A stretch of 64,000 nt of DNA from Apostichopus japonicus (taxonomy: Eukaryota > Echinodermata > Holothuroidea > Aspidochirotida > Stichopodidae). Shown here piece after piece: positions 1-12,873 of this stretch. The position numbers and the translations under genes were made by a program. The stretch lies in the NCBI RefSeq assembly GCF_037975245.1, contig NC_092580.1, forward strand, positions 19,580,501 through 19,644,500. The letters run 5' to 3'. The notes under the pieces were generated by a model. It was not told where the DNA came from and did no database searches. It worked only from the letters and a program-made list of their open reading frames with translations. Numbering within the stretch: the stretch's first letter is position 1; each line of letters opens with the position of its first letter.

Positions 1-1830
1 AAACAATATTCATACCTGGTTTTTTAAACAAATCAGAATGAATCTTTGTGCATAGGGTTTCAAATAATAGAATAAAACTCTTTGGTGTATTTTCCTCAGA
101 CTTCAGACATCTTGTACCAAAGCCTGGTATAATAAGGTCACATCTTAAGATACAAGGTTATGACATGAACAAAAATTGTTTACAAGTAATACATATGCAA
201 ATGATAACTCATGAATAATTCAGAATGACATTTAATTATATTCACCTCCCCTCTCCCTTTCCTTCATCATCTCTATGTTTCATAAATTTATTTATCAATA
301 AACCTAAAGATACAAAATATAGGTCCCACAATTTTTGGCAATAATATGATGTTATGATTTCTTGTTAGTTTCCAAATTTATGCTTTCCCCAAGGTCCCTT
401 TTCAACTGAAAGTACTCAAAAGCATAGAATGCTGCAACTGAATATAATATAAGGATCGTATTCATCTGATGTAACGTAATTCCTTGACATATTGCCAAAT
501 TATGCCTTAGAATAATTTATGTGACCAATGAAAACATATCCAAATGATACAAGTCAAATTGGCCAAGTTGCTATATGGAATTGATGCAAAGGTGTACATA
601 AGAGTCATTTTTAGCATAAAAAAATTGTGAATTTATTTCACATTCTACTATTAAAGTCCCTGAAATTGAGGGGCCATAGAAATAAGAAACCGTGCTTCAA
701 GTAGTCACAGACTCAGTCTGAGAGGTACAGCGAGCTGTTGAGATGGGTTCCCCATCTTGAAAACTGACTGACAACTTAGAAATTTTGTGAACTTATACAA
801 TTTTATTGCACTTCAGAATTTGGCAAGAAAATTCTTCTATCTTTAAACATGTAACATGAATGTCATCAACCTCTATCAATAATAAAATAAACATAAAAAA
901 AATGATTTCAAAAATTTATTTACAACGAATCATAACATACCAATTAACATAAATTCTTGGCACAGTTAGGCTGAGGCTCAAAATGAATGATATTTCATCA
1001 TCAAATGATAACTGTTTGAAAACATCTGAGTTGAATGATTAGTTCAGCCATTATACCCTTCTATCTACAGTAGCTGTCTTCATGTTTTTTCTTTATGTTG
1101 GTTTTTATTTTATTTTATTTTATTTTATTGTATTTTCTCTTCTTCTTTATTCTTTTAATGACATTGACTTCCACACTTCAGACCATATTTCTGAAAACTT
1201 ACTGGCATTAAAGTATTTACTTAGTGAAGAAAGTTGCAACATCTACCAATGATATGATACTGAGGCTTATAGTATATATAATTGTAAACCCATAATACAA
1301 GTTCCTGATATTAAAGTTGAGATATAAAACTCCTACTGAGAAATTGAAATCGGTCAAAATTTGATTGTTCCTACACTACTGCTACATTAACACACAATAA
1401 TCCTTTATAGTAATAAATCACTCCACATCAGCTACAGCTGTCTGTCTCTCTCTCCCTGCAACATCAGTTCACCCTCCTTCATTTCACATGTCTCCACTCC
1501 CTCTACCCCCCCCCAACCCTCCCTCCGGCCCTTCCCTTCACATATCAACTTCTACAATGCGAAATTGCACATATAGTTGTCATATATATCTTATTCAAAA
1601 TGGTAGTTTCTTTGAAAACTTTAGATTTTTATGTATAACTTTCTTATAGAGATATTCGGGGAAAACAAGGGTTTCATTAGTAGATTTGTACATGATGAAG
1701 ACAGATAAGTGAGGACATTGATTTTAAACTCTCTCCATGCTGGTTGCTACCTTAAAGCAGAATTCAGGGTATGGGTGTACAATGTACTCAAATATATATG
1801 GTAACACATGGACCCACATGTTTAATCTAT
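1..1830. other. AT-rich non-coding DNA
   Basis: No gene or long open frame was seen. It holds a TTTTA microsatellite near 1102 and a C-rich stretch near 1500-1530. CpG is rare (about five in the first kilobase by hand count). Confidence 0.6.
1102..1131. repeat. TTTTA pentanucleotide microsatellite
   Basis: About five to six TTTTA units are visible. Confidence 0.85.
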
Positions 1831-2766
1831 AACAATAGTATCATAATAGCAAAGGTATCATAGTAATACCAATAGTATCATATTAATATCAATAGTATCA
1901 TAGTAATACCAATAGTATCATAGTAATACCAACAATAGTATCATATTAATACCAGTAGTATCATAGTAATACCAACAATAGTATCATATTAATACCAACC
2001 ATAGTATCACAGTAATACCAACTATAGTACCAATAGTTTCATAGTAATACCAATATTATCATAGTGATACCAATAGTATCATAGTGATACCAATAGTATC
2101 ATAGTAATACCAATAGTATCATAGTAATACCAATAGTATCATAGTAATACCAATAGTATCATAGTACTACCAACCTTAGTATCATATTAATACCAGTAGT
2201 ATCATAGTAATACCAACTGTATCATATCAATACAAATAGTATCATACAGTAGTAATACCAATAGTATCATACAGTAGTAATACCAATAGTATCATAGTAA
2301 TACCAATAGTATCATAGTAATACCAACAATAGTATCATATTTATACCAACCATAGTATCACAGTAATACCAACTATAGTACCAATAGTTTCATAGTAATA
2401 CCAATAGTATCATAGTGATACCAATAGTATCATAGTGATACCAATAGTATCATAGTAATACCAATAGTATAGTAATACCAATAGTATCATAGTAATACCA
2501 ACCTTAGTATCATATTAATACCAATAGTATCATAGTAATACCAACTGTATCATATCAATACAAATAGTATCATAGTAATACCAATAGTATCATACAGTAG
2601 TAATACCAATAGTATCATAGTAATACCAATAGTATCATAGTAATACCAACCTTAGTTAGTATCATAATAATACCAACAGTACCATATCAATATCAATAGT
2701 ATCATAGTAATACCAATAGTATTATATCAATACCAATAGTATCATAGTAATACTTATAGTATCATA
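1831..2766. repeat. 20-bp minisatellite, about 936 bp
   Basis: The basic unit is CAATAGTATCATAGTAATAC with variants in ATATTAAT, ACAGTAGT and GTGATAC. A higher-order pattern is visible: the block CCAACCATAGTATCACAGT appears near 1996 and again about 351 bp later near 2347, with similar flanks. Confidence 0.93.
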
Positions 2767-3203
2767 GTGGAAATTATCTAAGAAGTTTCCTTTTTTTTTC
2801 TCTCAAAATTTCTGTCATTTAAATTCCTGTCATGCATGTGTATACTAGTTGCATGATTCTTGAAGCTGCACACACCACACTGCAGTTGTTTTGATCATTG
2901 ATAGTATATATATAGTACGTACCATTCATAGATGCAACATTTATATAATGCTGTAAAGTTTGTAGTATTCTAATTTACAAACATTTCTGTTACCCGCCCT
3001 TATCATATCAATGCATTAGATATATATATGTATAGAAATCAAAACTCCAATTACTGTGCCGACAACAATTGGACCAATAAAACGGTTTACAAAGGAAACC
3101 ATTTGCAAGCAAGCAGGTTTGTGCCATTAATACATGTGTGTATATATACGTTTAAATGAATAATATTTTGATGGGGATATTATTTATTCTCATTAAACAA
3201 TAA

Positions 3204-3482
3204 TAATCTCACTTAGCTGTGATGTTAAGGGTATACTTGCACATCCACCCCCTCCCAACTCCCCTTTTAATTCTAATTAATATTCTGTCCTCTCTCTTGA
3301 TAATCTCACTTAGTTGTGATGATAAGGGTATACTTTCACATTCACCCCTCCCCTCCCTTCCCCTCCCCTTTTAATTCTAATTAATATTCTGTCCTCTCTC
3401 TTGATAATCTCTCTTAGCTGTGATGTTAAGGGTATACTTGCACAGTTCCCTTTTCATTCTAATTAATGTACTGTCCTCTCTA
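3204..3482. repeat. Three tandem copies of a ~100-bp unit
   Basis: The copies start near 3204, 3300 and 3404. Each begins TAATCTC(A/T)CTTAG(C/T)TGTGAT, passes GGGTATACTT, a C-rich stretch, TTCTAATTAAT and TGTCCTCTCT. The third copy lacks most of the C-rich middle. Confidence 0.85.
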
Positions 3483-4589
3483 ATTTAAAGCTTCAAAAAG
3501 TCAAAGAACTAATTTTCTTATTATAATTTCCAAGTCATTTTTCCATTGTTCGTTTACTTATATGAATTAAAAATTGTGTTTAATAACTAAGCTTGCCTAC
3601 GTCAATTCCTACATATTGCGCCATCATCCTTTAATACAGAACCAATCAAACTTTTACAAATACTAATTCATCCCTGCCGTTTTCCAAAGTCACAAATTGT
3701 AGCCTCATATCAGCTGCTGGGCGGGATGAATTCACTTATCATCATCATCCAATGATAGGTATAGTCTACTAGAACTGTACAAGTATCAGTTCAAGGTTAT
3801 AATTCTTCTAGAATCTAAAACAGTTTACTTCTAAGTTGATCATAAAATCTCCAATGAAAATACACCCCAAGTCTTCACAGTCTTAAAGGCTGCCACAAGC
3901 AGGGCCAGAAGGAAACTCCTCACTTTATGAAGGAAGTTTGAAACTATCAATCAACTAGCTGACCCCAATTAGAAGTCAATTTTTGACATCCTTTTTTTTT
4001 TAAGCATGGAAGCACAACAAGTTTACAACCACCACTGTGCATAGTTCATTAAAATTCTATAGCTGAAGCAGGGAGCTGCTACTCTAATGGGCTGAAGGTT
4101 GTTAATTTTTAGGAGAGGTCTGGAGAGGGTTTGGTGTGTCCTTGGGCCAGCTCACTAAGAGGAGGGAGAAAAATATATGGCATCCTTTATCTACTCAAAA
4201 TAACATTCTTGGAACCTGACTCACATGCATAAGACATTGGAGTAATGTTGAACGCATTATAAGTCACAGGGGTTTTCAACTGCCTGATAATCCTAAGTGG
4301 GCAACCTTAATATGACACCCGATGACAACTACATGTATTCAATTTATCCCACTACTGTGGGAACCACCCAGCCCTCATACTCTCTTAACAGAGGTCATGA
4401 GAGGTCAAATCAAAAAAGAGAAACATTAATACAACAGCTAAATAACTTACACATGTAGCTGGTGCACAAACTAATGAAAGCAAGACACACAGTGGAATTG
4501 AGTTTCCTTAACATATACATTATAGTGCTGCGCATAAAGGCAGATTTCAAATTTTCACAGCGTCCTATAATAAGTTGCTGTCCTGGGCC

Positions 4590-4690
4590 TGTCATAGCGT
4601 CCACACACCTCCAACAATGCTTTAAAAAGTTGCCTGGTTGGGCCTGTCATAACGTCCACACACCTGTCATAGCATCCACACACCTTTGGC
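4590..4690. repeat. Short local repeat of CTGTCATA(G/A)CGTCCACACACCT
   Basis: Three close copies lie at about 4589, 4647 and 4667, two of them preceded by GGGCCTGTCATA. The unit is too short and irregular to name. Confidence 0.6.
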
Positions 4691-4855
4691 CGTTCCTGAG
4701 TTCGGTCAAACTGGGTAAACCTGGTCAAGATGGGCTTGGTTTTTTGCATTGCAATTATTAAAAGAAAAACAAGACAAATACACCTCGGTATAACATTAGC
4801 TTTGCTATGATTATCAGTAAGTAGTTCACTAGTATTTACTTTCACATTCTGGCAG

Positions 4856-5468
4856 AATTAAATTAAATTTATAACTACCTAAAGAGTGTAATAATGAATC
4901 CACCCATTAGAATGAAAATTAGCATTCAAATTTGACAATTGTAAACATAACTTTACTGCAACTTTTAAAATCAAATTCAAGGAGAGAATTTGAACGCTAC
5001 CTTCAAAAGTTCAACCTCTATTAAAATTGATCAGTATTATTTATCTTGATATGACATGAACTAAAATAAAATGTAAGACTCTTTCTTTAAAACGTATAGA
5101 CATCTCCCAAAGTTGTGAAGTACAAAAACCACATCATCATAAAAGTTAGTTCTTTAAAAGCAGTCATAAATTTATAACAACCCAAAGAGTGCTGTATTGA
5201 GTTGTCATCATCATTCAAATGAAACTGAGAAACTGACATTCGAATGAGGCAATTTCTAAGCGTAAAAATTCACTGCAAATTTGAAATCTATATTTCAAGA
5301 AAAGACTTTCAAAGCTACATTCCAAAGTTCAACCGCTAAATTGATCACTATTATCTATCTTGAGACGGTATTAAAATATATTCTAAGAATCCTTCTTTAT
5401 GAAAAAATTCCCTGGATGTTTAAGTGACCAAAAACCACATCATCATAAAAGTTGGTTCTTAGAGCCAT
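4856..5468. repeat. Diverged tandem duplication, ~300-bp unit
   Basis: Copy one (about 4856-5166) and copy two (about 5167-5468) share AAATTTATAAC, CAAAGAGTG, the CAAAGTTCAACC region, TTATCTATCTTGA-like blocks and ACCACATCATCATAAAAGTT near their ends. Many substitutions separate them, so the event is old. Confidence 0.7.
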
Positions 5469-6174
5469 GAGCTAAAAAGTTCCAACGTTTTTTTTCCCAC
5501 AGGGAAATTTCCCTGGGTTGATTTCAAAAGGACAATATCTACATCATTTTGATTAAATTAGACCAAGACTTCCTTATCAATGAGGCATCAAATCACTTCT
5601 TTTACTTCACTAGGAAATCTTAATGAACCATTAACACAGAGTGTCTGGTTTCATATAATCCTAATGCATGAATACTATTTTAAGGGGCATTGCTTGAGAC
5701 CACTGTGAAATGATGGCTCAAATTACATTCTTAACAATATTTTATTATACAAATTGAAATGCTAATATAATATGCTCATCAGGTTTGTACTTCTTATTTT
5801 CTTTGTTTTATTTCATAATGGACTGTACATGTTTATGAGAAGTAAATCAGAATAAATGGTCTCACCCATAGTGAGCATCACCTCAAAAGTTGACAATTTA
5901 AAAAAAAAAAAATGAATTTTTCACATTAAAAAAAAAAACTTTGAATACATGTAATAAAATGTCCTAACGTCTTGCAACAATAAGGCAACAAATTATTTTT
6001 CAATGAAATTACAGTCATTTTTGCGGATGGTTTGAACACAATTGCACAACACAGTTTATTGATAAATGATACAACTAAAGACAAATATCTCTAAGAAATG
6101 ACAAGGAAAACCATGCTGAATATTCTTAACATGTATACTTACTTTACACTGGCAGTGTATTGACACACCATAGG
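5469..6174. other. AT-rich non-coding DNA
   Basis: Only A-runs (about 5901-5938) and no recognisable gene or element. Confidence 0.55.
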
Positions 6175-6500
6175 CAGTAGTGACACTAGCCAAGGCAATC
6201 TGGGGGGGGGGGGGGGGCGACTAGGGGGCAGGCATATTTTTCTTTGGGGAAAAATTAACACTGATTTAGGGGAAGGGTTAAAGGGGGGGGGGTTTCCTCT
6301 GGGAATTTTTCTACAAGTCATATCAAGTGACTTAGATGCAAAATGCATTGCATTGGAAGCTGTTTCTAATACAATTGATTAGCCTACTTCAATATAGTTT
6401 GGGTAAGTAGCAGATCTGATTGGGAGAAATGGGGGGGGGGCAAGGAGAAAATCTGGGGGCCAATTGCCCCCTCATGCCCCTCCCCATAGTGCCGTCACTG
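6175..6500. mobile_element. Short hAT-type non-autonomous element (326 bp)
   Basis: The ends are CAGTAGTGACACTAG and, reversed, CAGTGACGGCACTATG. The flanks are ACCATAGG (6167-6174) and ACCACAGG (6501-6508), an 8-bp duplication with one mismatch. The body has long G runs (6201-6219, 6284-6292, 6431-6440). End sequence and 8-bp duplication fit the hAT superfamily. Confidence 0.7.
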
Positions 6501-6508
6501 ACCACAGG

Positions 6509-8089
6509 AGATAACATTCATACTAAACTTTTCCCCTTCGTAGAGAGAGAGATGTCATGAAAACGAAACATTATGACTTTTGCTATATGACTTTAGAAAT
6601 CACTGCAAAGATAGTAAATGAAAAAAATTACTGTTTTAATGAATCAACTGGATAATACATAACAAGTTACTACCAAAATAAATGTAACTTTTAAGAGAAC
6701 TTCTGTTTTGGTCCATATTAATAGAATGTTAGAAGTACAAAGTAAATAGTGGGCAGACAATTTGACTAGAAGTTGCTTTTTTTAAATACAATCATGTTTT
6801 TTCTTCATAATTTTGGAAGGGGGGATGCAGGTTTACAGGGTTAATTTTTTGTTTTTCTACAGAGATGTCCAATTGTTTAAACTTTCCTGTCTCCTGGAAA
6901 CCAGAGACGAAGTTCAGAACTCTTTATCAAATTGTTCCTATGGTAAGAAAACATACATCATTTAAATGCCATCATATAAACGCATCACAAAAAACCACAG
7001 AAGCATACAGGTATGCTAGAAATAAGAAAATATAAGAGAAATGGAGGAAGAAAAATTAAATCTCACAGTGACATATCAGTAACATATTTACGTACACTCA
7101 CATGCTGGTATGTATTTTCAAAGCAAACCTCAAAGCGATATCTTTTATGCTTTCACGTTTGAATGATGTGATATCTTTTATGATTTCATGTTTCAAATTA
7201 TAAAGGATCCTCATTTGATGTCTTAAAACAGCCTTCTTCAGTGAAGCTAAATATTACTACTGAAGCCTATCCTGTCCCTGTATGATCTCTGTTGCATTAT
7301 AGTCACACTGTCATCCTATTGCATGTATCCTGCCTCAATACCACAGAGTCTGTGCTCCGCCACAGTTTAATAATATCATCGCTCAGATTTGCTGCTGGCC
7401 ATTTTTGGACCAAAACTTAAGTACTGCATTACTTATTCTCCCTCATGATTTGTGAAGTGGACGAATTTTAGGGCAAATTTAGACTTTTGGAGAGAATTTG
7501 ACGGCCTTCGGGGCAGGTATTCTACGTAGTATAAACACATCATGAACGAATGTGTTAAGTGAACTGAGAGCAAGACCTGGGAATAGGATTGGAAACACGA
7601 CGATATATATAGGATTTGAAGCATTTAATCATCTCTGCATTAAGATTGGCCTGAAAGGATGCCTGCAGTAGAACGGTTTGATAAACAAAAGTAAGAGTGA
7701 CACACATATTAATACGTGGACTTTTAGTGGTAAAGTGCAAAGTTTACTCAGACCAATAGGAGGACATATTATCTCAGCTCATTAGTGAGGAATTAAGGTG
7801 GTTTATACTTCAGGGGGGAAATTTTTTTCTGGGTTTAATAAATAAAGTGAACTGTTGGTCAGACGATTTCATATGGAAAAACACAGATACAGGGATGTAT
7901 AGTAGCTTTGGCATACAGATTGTGTTAAAGTAGTTTTTATTTTTATTTTGTTTTATTTTCAGGTAAAACCAAAACAAAGGTAATCTCAAATTTATTCCAC
8001 AGTTATTGTTTTATTATTTTCTTTTTAAAGTTTGTTTCTGTTTCAGAAACACTGGTTTACTGGAGTTGTCACAATTAATACTCTGCAGC
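6509..8089. other. Non-coding DNA between two hAT-type elements
   Basis: No supported gene was seen. The short minus-strand open frames near 7433-7740 have no recognisable motif. Confidence 0.5.
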
Positions 8090-8097
8090 CTTCTTCC

Positions 8098-8548
8098 CAA
8101 GGGCGGCGGAACCGGGGGGGCACAGGGGGCACGTGCCCCCCCACTTTTCCTCAGGGTTAAAAATGTGCCCTTTTTCTACATAAAAATTGAGGTGTCTCAA
8201 GTTAGCAAGAGGCCAGGGAACCAGAATGAACACTCGGGAAGGGCCGTTTCCGGCCATCTGAGGGATTTGTAAAACCAAAAATTTTCTTGTACGCTCCGCG
8301 CCAACCGATGGTGGCGCTCCGCTCAGAATGTCATGCATACAACTTTGGATATTGCAGTGCTAGTATGCATTTTTTCCATGAAAGGGGGGGGGGGGCGTTG
8401 ATGGAGTGATGTGTATACGCGAAGAAGATAATACAATAAGAGTTATAAAGGTTACTAAATATAAGACTACATCAGTCCAATTGAATTTCTGCAAAGTGCC
8501 CTTTGATGTCGGTGCCCCCCCAGATTAAAAGTGCTTCCGCCGCCCTTG
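8098..8548. mobile_element. Short hAT-type non-autonomous element (451 bp)
   Basis: The ends are CAAGGGCGGCGGAA and its reverse, flanked by a perfect 8-bp duplication CTTCTTCC (8090-8097 and 8549-8556). Internal blocks near 8230-8320 (GGCCGTTTCCGGCCATCTG, CGCTCCGCGCCAACC) recur in the elements at 23154 and 24881, so the three are related. Confidence 0.88.
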
Positions 8549-8834
8549 CTTCTTCCCTCATGCTCTTTTTTGACTCAATATATTCACCAGGATGGATAAA
8601 ACAATCAGTCTGGGTTAAAATGGATCTGGAAATGGTCAGGAATGTCAGAAAATTTCATGTCTTAGGCTTTTGTCAAAATGGTCATATCTCTCACTTATAC
8701 ATGCTCCTTAACAATATTCTTGTTTCTTATGGTTAAGAATTCCTCTCATTACGAATATTATTCGTAATGAATCACTTAACTTTCCATTTAGTTGTGACAT
8801 GGAATAGCCACTTAAAGATAACATATGGAAGTCT

Positions 8835-8858
8835 ATATATATATATATATATATAGTA
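8835..8858. repeat. TA dinucleotide microsatellite
   Basis: An uninterrupted run of TA units of about 20 bases is visible. Confidence 0.9.
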
Positions 8859-9577
8859 TTATATACCATATCTAACAGAAGACTCATTGCACCAGCCTAC
8901 ATCTGGTTGGCTGATATACATACTCTGTGTGCCCTTGGAATTGTTCTGAACAGTCAAGTTATCAAGATATCTGGAGTACACACTCCAGTTAAAAAAACAA
9001 CACTGACAAGTAATAGTAAACTTGTTCAACGAATTAAGAAAATTCTAGCAAGTCCAGAGTAAAGTTACCATAAAGACTACAGAAATGTAATAATATATGT
9101 GATGGTTTTTTTTTTTGTCACTATTAATACCACGTTCTACAAAGGAAAGCTTTAAGTACCGACAGTTATGAATCATATTAAAAGCAGCTGGTTGTGTTTC
9201 ATACTTTTACTGCCTGACTGGATTACTTTCAACCAGTTTCGCTCTGACTACTAGTTAAATAATCTCTGTGAACTTGGGCTTTTCTTCTCGTTTAAAATGA
9301 TTCAATTACTTGTAAATCGGTTTGAACGATAAATAGCAGAGAGAAACTGCAGCACTGATCCTTATATGCAAATGAAGACTAGTACAGTGGTTAGTTGAGG
9401 TACATATGTGCCATGAAATTATGACATGGAGGACCCACGCTATAAGTGTTTTGTTCTTGTTTGGGTTTTGAAAGTAGCTGCATGGCTTTGTCAAGGTTTT
9501 ACTTATCTATTCTGACATTATAAACTGCAACAAACTATTATGCAACATGTATTTCTGTAAACACTTCCCCTCCCTGA

Positions 9578-9792
9578 CCCACTCTCATGAGGCCCACTAT
9601 CATCCGGCCCACTCTCATCAGACCCACTATCATGAGGCCCACTATCATCAGACCCACTATCATCAGGCCCACTATCATCAGGCCCACTATCATCCGGTCC
9701 ACTCTCATCAGACCCACTCTCATCAGGCCTATTCTCATCAGGCCCACTCTCATTGGGCCCACTTTCATCAGGCCCACTCTCATCGGGCCCAC
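9578..9792. repeat. 15-bp minisatellite (about 14 copies)
   Basis: The unit is CCCACTATCATCAGG with variants CTC for TATC and GGG or CGG at the end. Because the unit is divisible by three, several frames on both strands stay open and would encode pentapeptide repeats. There is no other sign that they are coding. Confidence 0.92.
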
Positions 9793-12348
9793 GTTATTTA
9801 CAAAACTAGAATAACAAAGTAACAGCATAGTGAGAATTTAGACGTAGCTTTGCATCTCAACATGATCGTTTCAATTAACTTTTGAGATGAAGAACACACA
9901 TGAGAGACATGCTAGCACACTTCAAGTCACACAACACATGCTGATTTATCCAATACAAATTTCATAAGCCTACAGTTGCTTTCTCAATTTCAAGTGTCCA
10001 GCTTAATAGCAGACGGAATCTCATCACAATCAAACTCATGGAGAAGAGTATCTCAATCCGTAACTTTCTTACAGCTAGTGGGGCCATCTGTCGGTACTGT
10101 GGTGTCCTTCCTCATTTATCCCTCTCAATTTCATGCCGATCATCGGTTGTAAGTGGTCCAACCACAGATAAAACTACTTACCAGAACAGATACTGAGTCT
10201 ACCTTCTTGTTTTAATTTGATAGTGTCCCCTATTGATATGTTCACAGTCTCTAGAGACCGACCTACGAGGTTATGCTAATAAACAAGCTTCAACTCTAGA
10301 GCCCTCCATACTCTCATGAATCTACCTTTCATTCATCATTTCGCCTCAACCTTTCCCTAAACACTATCAAATACAGGCTCTATTTTATCCATTCATGCAA
10401 ATAATTGCAGTCCAAAAATTATGTTTGAGTACTTTTAATTACTTTTCTTCACCAATGAATTTAGTTTTCAGAAACAAGTGACTCATGCCAAACGGCAGAG
10501 AGTGTCCTAATAAAGAGGCCACGAGCACGAAGATGCGTATTTCTTGAACATCAAAGAACCAAAATGTTTTGAGAAAAATGTATGTGACCTAATAGTCTAG
10601 TTTGGGATTGAAATGAGCATATTGGAACTTGGTAACATTAATTATGATTATTAATGAAAAGAATTATAAGTATAATATTAAGGAATATATAATGGGAATG
10701 TAATACTTTAAGGATTGATCAAAAAAAAATAACTAGAAAGACAGGCCAGACACTATTTAAATGTGGATCAAAACTTAGACCTGCCATTAATCTGTCTGTC
10801 AGTGCAAAAAAACGGCAGATTTACAGTTTTTTCATCCCAAGAAACAAGGAGAATTGGGAAAAAGTAGGGAGAATTGGACAAAATCTAACTAGAACAGAAT
10901 AGTAATATAAAACAGTCACAAATATCAAAAACATTTTTGGATTTTACTTGTCACATCTTCCATGACATAAGCATTTTATACTATTTTTTCCCCACAAAAA
11001 CGATGTGAACTACTTTCTTCACCCTTGTAATTCAGGTACAAAACATACTTACTTCTGTTCTGTTCTGTTACTTCTGTCTAGCTAAATAATTAGGATGCAA
11101 ATATTGCCGGGAGTTTAAATGTAAATCATGAGAGCGTGAGATCATCTAAAAATTGGAAAATTCCTGGTAAACCAGGAAAGTTGACAGGTCTTGATAGTAT
11201 AGAGCCCATGCACAACAGGCACTGGGCACATGTAAACAAGTGCTGTTAATGTAGTATATAGGAACATGTGTTGCCTCCTCAGTGGGTGGTGCTTGAGTGT
11301 TATAGAGACACCTGTTAAGAAGACAGTCGTAGAACAGTGTGGTAGTATATACTGTATATCTTTCACTCAACTTCAACACTACTATGTAACCATTTTAATA
11401 AGCTATTTAACTACACTTTATAAAAAACTTTGTCACATATCAGTGTAGTATACCTAAGCAGAGTGCATTGCTACCTTACCTGACTTCCCACAATGCTTCA
11501 AATGTACTTCCAGCCCCCCAAACACCTTTGTTTTATAAGTTCCTTACAATTTCTCACTTTCAATTTTTTTGCATTTAGCAATTCCACTCATTTGTGTTCT
11601 AGTTTATCGTAATTGTAAATAAAAATAAAACTAAAATATTTTTATGACTATCACTGGAGATACTATAACAGTTAGGTTTATTAGAACAAGGCATATACAG
11701 GAAACCATATTTCTGACTGGCCTAGTCCTTGGGTAATGAACCACCTGATCTTCGGGTGATGACCGGAGATTATAAACATTAAAACAAACGTGTTGCTTTA
11801 TTTTACACATGTATAACATAAAGTGTCACTGTTTGCCCTACTTCTTGGTGAATGTTCTCATAGTTCACACCCAAATATCATTTTATTAAAATATGTCAAA
11901 ATTAGTGTCTCATAACACAACGTGTCATGTTTGTCAGCTGTCAAATTGTTTTCATTGCCTAGACCTGTTGAAATACCTACATTATATCATACTACCAAAA
12001 ATATGGATTTAATGTTTATAGTTCCATTACTGTATTATTCATCCATGCAGAAATTTGTATAATGCATTGTTTTGTTATGTATCAGAAAATTTTGCCTCAA
12101 TGAATTTCTTTGTGAAAACATAAAAGACCAGCTATTAAGATTCAGTAATTATTTCAAGAGAAACATGATGATATGCAGATGTGTCAAAACAGAGATCTAT
12201 GGTCGCATACTTTCAATCGAAAAGTTCCCAGGGTACTCATAGCTGTCTTTAGGAAATCACAAATCATATACTAGCTGTGAGTGTAATGTTGTAGTTCTGA
12301 CTTCTCTGCTATGTAGTGCTAGTACATGTAGTGAGTACGAGTACTGAA
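9793..12348. other. Non-coding DNA
   Basis: No repeats of note and no supported gene. Open frames near 11142-11379 overlap one another on both strands and lack any recognisable domain. Confidence 0.5.
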
Positions 12349-12873
12349 AGGGTGTAAAGATGTGCAAAAAGAAACGTCTATAATGCCGGTGTTTTGACCT
12401 AGTTTCGAATGAGGTGTAACAAAAGTGTTAAACACCACCATCGATCCCAGAAAATACACACACAGCTTGCTACCGTCGGTAATTAGACACTAGTGTACAG
12501 TCAGTACATACAGCTGCGGTCAATACCCACAGCACAGTAAACAATGCCGGTGTTTTGACCTAGTTTCGAATGAGGTGTAACAAAAGTGTTAACACCACCA
12601 TCGATCCCAGAAAATACACACACAGCTTGCTACCGTCGGTAATTAGACACTAGTGTACAGTCAGTACATACAGCTGCGGTCAATACCCACAGCACAGTAA
12701 ACAAACGATACAGCGATGGACACCTCAGGTCCAGCTAAAGATAACAATTAAGATATCACGGTTCATTACTGTCTGCATTTTGTAGCGACACGAACAAAAC
12801 GTCACTTTCAAGCAACAGAAAGTCAACTTTTTCAGATGGCCGCACACCGTTTTGGGGCGAGTCTTCAATGCCT
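12349..12873 (+). mobile_element. TTAA MITE with an internal 161-bp tandem duplication
   Basis: This is the same family as 24813-26640 in opposite orientation. It begins AGGGTGTAAAGATGTGC and ends GGCGAGTCTTCAATGCCT followed by TTAA (12874-12877); the left TTAA is decayed to TGAA. Positions 12382-12542 and 12543-12703 are near-perfect direct copies, differing by about one base, which explains its larger size (525 against 368 bp). Confidence 0.8.

Noticed and set aside
1831-2766. Evenly spaced repeats resembling a CRISPR array
   Set aside because: The repeats are contiguous without unique spacers, and the genome is animal.
9538-9828. Repetitive open frames of 75-96 codons on both strands
   Set aside because: They are explained by the 15-bp minisatellite unit.
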